Shown: one piece after another, positions 58,484-64,000 of the stretch
How the letters are laid out: each line of letters starts with the position of its first letter
How positions within the stretch are numbered: the first letter of the stretch is position 1
Origin: Paenibacillus_E sp042676385
Lineage (GTDB): Bacteria > Bacillota > Bacilli > Paenibacillales > NBRC-103111
Reading direction: 5' to 3'
Assembly: GCF_042676385.1 (NCBI RefSeq)
Contig: NZ_JBHTHA010000052.1
Location: 62,001 to 126,000 of the forward strand
DNA length: 64,000 nt
The notes under the pieces: model-generated
What the model was told of the DNA's origin: nothing
The model's input: the letters and a program-made list of their open reading frames with translations, nothing else
Databases searched by the model: none
Translations under genes and position numbers: made by a program

Positions 58484-60424
58484 ATGAGGAAGATGAAAAT
58501 CATTATGACTATGCGTTTCAAATTAATGGCCAGCTTTAGCGGAGTTCTTTTAATTTTCCTTGCAGTTGCCTTCTTTAATCTTTATCAGGTCAATCAGATT
58601 AAACAGCATATGAACGACCAGAATGATAAAGTGAAGCTGAAAGTCATGGCTCTCGAACTTAAAGAAAAGGTGCAGGAGCTGAATATCATCGCTTCAGGAT
58701 TGGAGATATCCAAAAAGCCGGAATATATTTTGAGATATAACAAAGAAAAAGAGCCTTTCAAAGAAATGATCAAAAATATCGGCGATACTGCATCTTCACC
58801 GGAACAGCTACAATGGAGAAGCCAACTGATTCTTGCCTCCGTCGATTACATAAGTAACTTTGAATCTGCAGCCCAGATGGTGCAAGGTAACGGAACGAGT
58901 CCGAAGGATCTCGAATTGAATCTTCTTTATTTATATAACGAATCACAGGATCTGAAAGATAAGATATTTGGTCTTGTGGACAAGTTTTATGTAACTTATG
59001 CGCAATCCGCCGATCAAGCCGTCAGCAGCTCAACGAATGAGCTGGACAGGACCAGTCAGGTGATGCTAACAGCGTCCGCGATCGTTTTGATCGTTACGAC
59101 GGTTATTGCGTTCCTAATCACGCGGTCGTTTACACGTCCTATCAAACGTTTGCAAAAGGCCGTTGCACTTATTGCTGCAGGAGATTTGACGCATACGATT
59201 AATTCCAAGTCCAAGGACGAGCTGGGAACGCTGAGCGACAGCTTCGATCATATGATCGTACAGGTCCGTCAGATGCTGAGTGCTACGCTGCAGATCGCTT
59301 CCTCCCTGTCCGAGCATTCACATGCCTTCCACCGTTTGTCGCAGCACACCGCTGCGGCTAACACGGACATCTTGAAGGCGATTCACGAAATCTCGTCCGG
59401 CGCGGACGAGCAAGCGATGAAATCAGAGCAAAGCTCGCTCATCATCGCGGAGCTTGAAGCGGAGATCCGTGACATTACCGCATTCACGAATCTTATGATG
59501 CGGGCCAGTAGCGAGGCTGCCGCGGGTACGCAGCAAGGCACGGATTCGGTTCGGGCGCTGAAAGTTTCGTCCGAACAATCGCAAGCGGTGCTGCATAAAG
59601 TCGATGCAGCCATGAAGACGCTAGCCGACAGCTCGAAGCAAATCGGCGCCATCGTTCATTCGATCACGGAGATTTCGACGCAGACGAACGTGCTGGCCTT
59701 GAACGCCGCGATCGAAGCGGCAAGAGCAGGCGTGCACGGCCGGGGCTTCTCCGTGATTGCGGAAGAAGTTCGTCAGCTGTCGCAGCAGACGAACGATTCG
59801 TCGAAGACGATTAGCAGCATCATTCAGTCGCTGCAAAAACAAATTCAAGAGCTGACGAGCTCCCTGCTTGAAGCTCGGGAGTCCACGGTGACGCAAAACC
59901 GCCGCGTTGTCGATACGCTCGGATCCTTTGAGGCAATTGAGAATTCGATGCAGGGCATCCAATCGCAGATTGAACAGATTCATCTAAAGATCGAGCATGC
60001 TCGCTCGAAGAATGATAACCTGGTTGACTCCGTTCAATTCGTAGCCGCCATTGCGCAAGAAACAGCTGCTGGCGTTGAAGAAGTGAATTCGACGTCGATT
60101 CAGCAGGATGCCTCGATCCGCCGGATCGCCGAAGCGTCTGACGATATTCTTGAACTGGCTCAGCAGTTATTCGCAGAAATCAGCAAATTCCAGATTGAAG
60201 AGACCCAAGTTACGGAGCAAAATGAAGTAGAACAGTTATATGTTAATACCCCTTCATTAGAAGAAATGACGGAAAACGTCGATCATGGGGAAACCACGAA
60301 TCTTCCTGAGCCTGAAGAACAGTTGGAGCCGCTAAAGTCAACCGAAACCTCAACCGACAGTAATGAGCATGAACAAAAAGCAGAGATACAAGAACGCGAA
60401 CCCGTACTCGCTGGCAAATCATAA
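58484..60424 (+). CDS. Methyl-accepting chemotaxis protein
   Basis: A 646-residue chemoreceptor. TM1 is at about 12-34, followed by a small helical (four-helix-bundle-like) sensor of 150 residues, TM2 at about 190-212, HAMP (213-265), then the signalling domain. The tip ITEISTQTNVLALNAAIEAA and RAGVHGRGFSVIAEEVRQL is intact. It ends with an unusually long acidic tail of about 75 residues (EQNEVEQLYVNTP... to KAEIQEREPVLAGKS). ATG 58484 is 8 bases after GGAGGG; ATG 58478 is too near. It is divergent from pstS and has a candidate PhoP half box. Confidence 0.94.
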   Translation: MRKMKIIMTMRFKLMASFSGVLLIFLAVAFFNLYQVNQIKQHMNDQNDKVKLKVMALELKEKVQELNIIASGLEISKKPEYILRYNKEKEPFKEMIKNIGDTASSPEQLQWRSQLILASVDYISNFESAAQMVQGNGTSPKDLELNLLYLYNESQDLKDKIFGLVDKFYVTYAQSADQAVSSSTNELDRTSQVMLTASAIVLIVTTVIAFLITRSFTRPIKRLQKAVALIAAGDLTHTINSKSKDELGTLSDSFDHMIVQVRQMLSATLQIASSLSEHSHAFHRLSQHTAAANTDILKAIHEISSGADEQAMKSEQSSLIIAELEAEIRDITAFTNLMMRASSEAAAGTQQGTDSVRALKVSSEQSQAVLHKVDAAMKTLADSSKQIGAIVHSITEISTQTNVLALNAAIEAARAGVHGRGFSVIAEEVRQLSQQTNDSSKTISSIIQSLQKQIQELTSSLLEARESTVTQNRRVVDTLGSFEAIENSMQGIQSQIEQIHLKIEHARSKNDNLVDSVQFVAAIAQETAAGVEEVNSTSIQQDASIRRIAEASDDILELAQQLFAEISKFQIEETQVTEQNEVEQLYVNTPSLEEMTENVDHGETTNLPEPEEQLEPLKSTETSTDSNEHEQKAEIQEREPVLAGKS

Positions 60425-60504
60425 TCAGGAGAACTTACAGAGAAAAACCGTCTGGGGCTATCCGAGACCACTGAAAAAGTCCTGGCGTCATTTTCAAAGA
60501 TGCA

Positions 60505-60556
60505 AAAAAGACCGTTTTTAGCCTATGAGATGGCTTTAACGGTCTTTTCGTCGTTT
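60505..60556 (+). terminator. Rho-independent terminator
   Basis: Stem AAAAGACCGTT...AGCC / GGCT..AACGGTCTTTT after the chemoreceptor gene. Confidence 0.85.
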
Positions 60557-60597
60557 TCCTATATGGCATCTGCCCAATTCAAATCAGTAACGATGTA

Positions 60598-60645
60598 AAA
60601 CAGCCCCTCTCACTTCCGCACCCGAAACAAGAGGGGCTTTTATTT
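60598..60645 (-). terminator. Rho-independent terminator
   Basis: Stem AGCCCCTCT / AGAGGGGCT flanked by A/T runs, after the leftward metallo-hydrolase gene. Confidence 0.75.
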
Positions 60646-60647
60646 TA

Positions 60648-61214
60648 TTAGTGTACGAATCTTCCTGCCTCCGGAATCGCCATCTCCTCGAAATGCGCGG
60701 CCAACTCACTCAAATTTTGTGTCAACTCCTCGCCGCCGTCACGAGGCAGCGCCTTAATTCGATCCCCTAGATCAATACCATGATTGGGAAACAGCGGAGA
60801 AAGCTCGCTAACGAGACCGCCATCTACGGTAGAATCTCCTTTGGGGTAATCCTTTTTCCCTGTTAAATAAGGGATTTCAAGCTCATGCGCATATACGGAA
60901 ACGTCCCATCGCTCCAACAAGTCTTCTATTGCTCCGACATGATCAAAATGACCATGGGTTAAGATGATAGAGGTAGGCTTATTATTGGGACCAAAACGCT
61001 CCTCGGCTTCCCGAATAATGCGCGCAGCGGTTCCAGGCATGCCCGCATCAACTAATACCCACTCCTTCTTCTCCCTATGGGTTTCGCCAACGAAACAAAG
61101 ATTGACGATCTGGTCGCAATAGCAGGAGATGTCCACAGTCACTTCATGCCCCTCACCACTCGATAGAGTCGTTAGCGGGATAAACGTATCTTTGTAAGAT
61201 GCATTCAAATCCAT
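60648..61214 (-). CDS. MBL-fold metallo-hydrolase with internal deletion
   Basis: A 188-residue metallo-beta-lactamase-fold protein of the YflN/glyoxalase II-like type. The first metal motif THGHFDHVGAIED lies near residues 88-100, preceded by VLVDAGMPG. The usual second half, with a later HTPGHTPGH-type His, a GDAF-type Asp and a last metal His (about 80 residues), is missing: residues ALPRDG at about 150 run directly into GEELTQNLSELAAHFEEM, which in relatives is the very C-terminus. The frame is kept. The product therefore probably lacks metal-site ligands and is likely inactive. GGAGGG precedes ATG 61214. Confidence 0.75.
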   Translation of the reverse strand: MDLNASYKDTFIPLTTLSSGEGHEVTVDISCYCDQIVNLCFVGETHREKKEWVLVDAGMPGTAARIIREAEERFGPNNKPTSIILTHGHFDHVGAIEDLLERWDVSVYAHELEIPYLTGKKDYPKGDSTVDGGLVSELSPLFPNHGIDLGDRIKALPRDGGEELTQNLSELAAHFEEMAIPEAGRFVH

Positions 61215-61245
61215 TTATCGTTCCCTCCAAGCCTGAGGTGTATGA

Positions 61246-61280
61246 AAAAAAGCCAAGAGCCGAAGGCTCTTGACCTCTAT
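61246..61280 (-). terminator. Rho-independent terminator of motAB
   Basis: Stem CAAGAGCC-GAA-GGCTCTTG with a T run on the minus strand. Confidence 0.88.
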
Positions 61281-61297
61281 GATTCACTAGTATTCCT

Positions 61298-62101
61298 TTA
61301 TTTTGCAATCTCATCCGTTGCTTTAAGGTTGCGCAAAATGCTGACCTCGACGCGGCGGTTTTTGGCTCTGCCATCTGTTGTATCGTTGCTCGCTATTGGG
61401 CGATATTCGCCAAATCCTACGGAATGGTAGGAAGCCGGATCAATTTTGCTGTTATTCAGCAATATTTTCATAAAATTCACTGCCCGCTTTGCGCTCAAGT
61501 CCCAGTTGGTTTCAAAATCTTGTCTGTGGATGGGGATATTATCGGTGTGCCCGGCAACTTCTACTTGATATCCCGGGTAACGGCTTAGCAGGTCAGCCAT
61601 GGACACGGCCAAGGTCTGGGCTTCTTGTTTTACCGTTGCCGATCCGGAATCGAAGAGCGCCCGGTCACTGATCGTAATCGTTAACTTCTCGTTATCCAAT
61701 TTCGTTGTCAGCTGTTCACTTAAGTGATTCTCTTTGATGAATGCATCCATGCTCTTCTTTAATTCCTCGAGATCCTTTTCTTCCTTCTGCAGCTTTGCAG
61801 CAAGTTGACTGTCCTGTTTGCCATCCGATTTCGGGGGATTTTGCTCTTTACCGTTGTTTTTCGTAGCATTTGCGTCTTGATTAATCGGAATCAGGTTGGA
61901 CATGGAGAAGGGCGCTTCTCCTCCCGTGAAGGCATTATTCAAAGAATGCATAATGGAGTCATATTTTTTGGAATCCAACTGACTGGAAGCAAACAGGATG
62001 ATAAAAAGAGCAAGAAGCAGCGTAAGCAAGTCCGCATAGGGAATGAGCCAGGTTTCGTCAATGTGTTCTTCATGATCCTCATGCTTCTTTTTCTTGCTCA
62101 C
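61298..62101 (-). CDS. motB: Flagellar motor stator protein MotB
   Basis: A 267-residue stator subunit. The single TM helix holds the proton-binding Asp24 in PYADLLTLLLALFIILFA. A plug and linker region (50-115) is followed by the OmpA/peptidoglycan-binding domain (about 130-260), with VEVAGHTDNIPI and SAKRAVNFMKILL. It anchors the stator to the cell wall. The Asp environment is the H+-type MotB layout rather than clearly sodium-type; this is not decisive. Its ATG overlaps the motA stop by 4 bases. Confidence 0.96.
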   Translation of the reverse strand: MSKKKKHEDHEEHIDETWLIPYADLLTLLLALFIILFASSQLDSKKYDSIMHSLNNAFTGGEAPFSMSNLIPINQDANATKNNGKEQNPPKSDGKQDSQLAAKLQKEEKDLEELKKSMDAFIKENHLSEQLTTKLDNEKLTITISDRALFDSGSATVKQEAQTLAVSMADLLSRYPGYQVEVAGHTDNIPIHRQDFETNWDLSAKRAVNFMKILLNNSKIDPASYHSVGFGEYRPIASNDTTDGRAKNRRVEVSILRNLKATDEIAK

Positions 62102-62892
62102 TGTGGCGTGGCCTCCTTGGTTTCTTCTTCATAGGCCGCACGTTCCGAGTTGGCGACAAAGATCATCATTTTCTGCTTGACGGAGTTGGCGGATACGCCA
62201 GACTGAATCGAAAGCAAGCCTTCTACGATCATCAGCTTGATCTCTACTTCTTTCTTCGACTTCTGCTTTAATTTATTAGCGCAAGGGTGACAAATCACAT
62301 AGCCGAGAAAAATACCGAACAAGGTGGCAACGAAAGCCGCTGAAATCAAGTGCCCCAGTTTCTCAACTTCGCTCAGATTCCCTAAGGCAGCAATCAAGCC
62401 TACTACTGCACCAAGTACCCCTAGCGTCGGGGCATATGTACCCGCTTGGGTGAAAATAGTTGCATATTTCTTATGTCTGGCTTCCATTTCGGAGATATCT
62501 TCAAGCAGCACGTCCCGAACGAAATCGGGATCGTTCCCGTCAATAATTAGCCGCATACCGCTTTTCATAAAAGGATCCGAAAGTTCTTCCGCTTGGGTTT
62601 CCAAAGAAAGCAATCCTTCACGTCGTGTAATCGATACCCAATTGATGAACGTTTCGATCAGTTCTTTTTTGGGCATCAGCTTTTGTTCGGTGAAAATAAT
62701 TTTAACAAGTGTAGGAATCTTCTTCATTTCTTCAAGTGAAAATGCTATAAATAAGGCCGCTGCCGTTCCTCCGAAAATAATTAACATTGCCGCAGGATTC
62801 AGGAGTGCGGCTAAGCTTGCTCCTTTCAAAACCATCCCTACACCAATCGCAACAAACGCTAGGACGATACCAATAAGTGATGACTTCTCCAT
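62098..62892 (-). CDS. motA: Flagellar motor stator protein MotA
   Basis: A 264-residue stator subunit with four TM helices (about 4-24, 30-50, 150-172 and 182-202) and a large cytosolic loop carrying charged residues (RLIIDGNDPDFVRDVLLEDI, MEARHKKYATIF). PTLGVLGAVVGLIAALGNL at TM3 is typical. Together with MotB it converts ion flow to torque on the flagellar rotor. It is the first gene of a two-gene operon, as in B. subtilis. AGAGGGG precedes ATG 62892. Confidence 0.96.
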   Translation of the reverse strand: MEKSSLIGIVLAFVAIGVGMVLKGASLAALLNPAAMLIIFGGTAAALFIAFSLEEMKKIPTLVKIIFTEQKLMPKKELIETFINWVSITRREGLLSLETQAEELSDPFMKSGMRLIIDGNDPDFVRDVLLEDISEMEARHKKYATIFTQAGTYAPTLGVLGAVVGLIAALGNLSEVEKLGHLISAAFVATLFGIFLGYVICHPCANKLKQKSKKEVEIKLMIVEGLLSIQSGVSANSVKQKMMIFVANSERAAYEEETKEATPQ

Positions 62893-63164
62893 CTTCCTAC
62901 ACCCCTCTAAATAATCTGAAAAAACTCACGCCATCTCCGAAATTCCGACAAAATCTCTATGTGTGCACCTATAATAATAAATTTACTTACTATAAATGAC
63001 AACAATTATTTGTCGAAAATATAGTTCTTTGGACTCATACAAACAGGAGTATGGAATCCTTGTCTTACATCTTTTATACTTGAAGCAGCAGAATCCCTTC
63101 TTAAATCGATATCATCAATACGAATTTTAAAAATTGGCAACTCTAAACTCGAGGAGTGATTCAT

Positions 63165-64000
63165 TTGGAAAAACGAGATTTCGGCCGTACAGGTCAACGA
63201 TTCCCGATTTTGAGCTTTGGCGCCCAGCGCATCGTCGATGAGCATAACTGCTCAGAAGCGGAAGCCATCCAGATTGTGAACCGGGCGATCGATGAGGGTA
63301 TCACCTATTTCGATACCGCTCCAAGCTACTCGGATGGGCAATCCGAAGAACGGCTCGGCAAAGCGCTTCAAGGCCGCAGAAGTGAGGTTTGGATCGCGAC
63401 GAAGACGCATGACCGGACTAGAGACGGCTCCTTGAAGCTGCTCGAAGCCAGCCTTAAAAGGCTGCAAACGGATCATGTCGAGGAATGGCGTCTGCACAAC
63501 ATCATGACAATGGACGAGCTTGATCGCTGCTTCGCCAAAGGCGGCGCGCTGGAAGCGCTGCTTGAAGCCAAGGAGCAGGGGCTGATTAAACACATCAGTA
63601 TCAGCGGGCACACGAATCCGCGCGTCCAACTGGAGGCAATTGAGCGCTATCCGTTCGACAGCGCTTTGGTTGCTTTGTCGGCAGCCGATCATTTCGTCTA
63701 CAGCTTCGCGCATGAATTCCTGCCTAAAGCCAATGAGAAAGGTGTGGCTATAATTGGCATGAAGGTCATGGCACTTGGCAAGCTGGTTCCTTGGTACGAG
63801 AAGGCGCTGCAGTATACGTTCTCATTACCGATATCCACAGCGATCGTCGGCATGGAATCCATGCAGCAGTTGGAGCAAAATCTGTCCATCGCAAAAAACT
63901 TCAAACCGATGAACGATGTAGAGCAGCTTGAATTTTTCAAAGAAATTGTCCATCTGGCAAATCCGGATGTTCTGCGCTGGAAAGCCAGCGAATGGATGTC
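63165..64000 (+). CDS. Aldo/keto reductase (3' end outside window)
   Basis: The first 278 codons of an aldo/keto reductase. Catalytic tetrad: Asp and Tyr in FDTAPSYSDGQSEERLG (about residues 45-50), Lys in ATKTH (about 78) and His in WRLHNI (about 110). HISISGHTNP is the strand after the active site. The start is TTG at 63165, 6-8 bases after GAGGAGTGA, giving MEKRDFGRTGQRFPILSFGA, the expected beginning. The ending with a Fe-S-type tail found in some relatives cannot be seen. Substrates are unknown. Confidence 0.9.
   Translation, partial: MEKRDFGRTGQRFPILSFGAQRIVDEHNCSEAEAIQIVNRAIDEGITYFDTAPSYSDGQSEERLGKALQGRRSEVWIATKTHDRTRDGSLKLLEASLKRLQTDHVEEWRLHNIMTMDELDRCFAKGGALEALLEAKEQGLIKHISISGHTNPRVQLEAIERYPFDSALVALSAADHFVYSFAHEFLPKANEKGVAIIGMKVMALGKLVPWYEKALQYTFSLPISTAIVGMESMQQLEQNLSIAKNFKPMNDVEQLEFFKEIVHLANPDVLRWKASEWM

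Overview
The window looks like a chromosome segment from an aerobic, motile, endospore-forming Gram-positive of the Paenibacillaceae, most likely Paenibacillus or a close relative. The evidence is an alpha/beta-type small acid-soluble spore protein, the sporulation gene ytaF inside the polA-mutM-ytaF-coaE block, the YtxG/YtxH pair, strong AAGGAGG-type ribosome binding sites, several TTG and GTG starts, moderate GC content and flagellar motAB with chemoreceptors. This is inference from gene content and style; no rRNA is present to confirm it.

Layout, left to right. 1-14.5 kb: the start of an MFS exporter gene, a Ser/Cys-tailed protein, a TIGR01777 epimerase, glutathione peroxidase, a coupled HesB-like/DUF1450 pair, an HxlR regulator with methionine aminopeptidase and an AI-2E-type permease, small proteins, an EmrB/HlyD-type drug exporter, a SanA-like protein, an M14 peptidase, glutamate racemase and a PdaA-like deacetylase. 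14.5-30 kb: a BdbC oxidase, a structured tandem repeat, a chemoreceptor, a GH15 glycosidase with a glucose-dehydrogenase-like gene, a LytTR-like/GGDEF/EAL protein, a phosphodiester glycosidase, YtxGH, KDPG aldolase, a SufR-like regulator, a DUF86 gene with a micro-protein, and an acyltransferase. 30-40 kb is accessory in character: an SgrR-like regulator, a VanZ protein, tRNA-Ala with a nearby copy of its 3' end, another copy of the structured repeat, an HxlR regulator beside a frameshifted lactonase gene, class I aldolase and a run of very small genes including a histidine-rich protein. 40-48 kb: an FMN riboswitch reading into an EamA-family transporter, nrdR, a SASP gene, and the conserved block coding for a lytic transglycosylase, CoaE, YtaF, MutM and PolA. 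48-64 kb: an EAL-CBS-GGDEF protein, a receiver-fused histidine kinase, a SulP transporter lacking STAS with an ArsR regulator, pstS-pstCAB-phoU with PhoP boxes, a second chemoreceptor, a shortened metallo-hydrolase, motAB and the start of an aldo/keto reductase.

Functional themes are phosphate starvation (pst-phoU with 11-bp-spaced PhoP boxes, one possibly facing the neighbouring chemoreceptor), motility and c-di-GMP signalling (two MCPs, motAB, two GGDEF/EAL proteins, a receiver-kinase), redox and Fe-S functions, cell wall and spore functions, and DNA repair. The leads judged most worth checking are the FMN-riboswitch-controlled EamA transporter as a candidate flavin importer, a cysteine-free HesB-type protein coupled to a cysteine-rich partner, the dispersed palindromic repeat present at two loci, and a tRNA-Ala 3'-end direct repeat that may be a former integration site.
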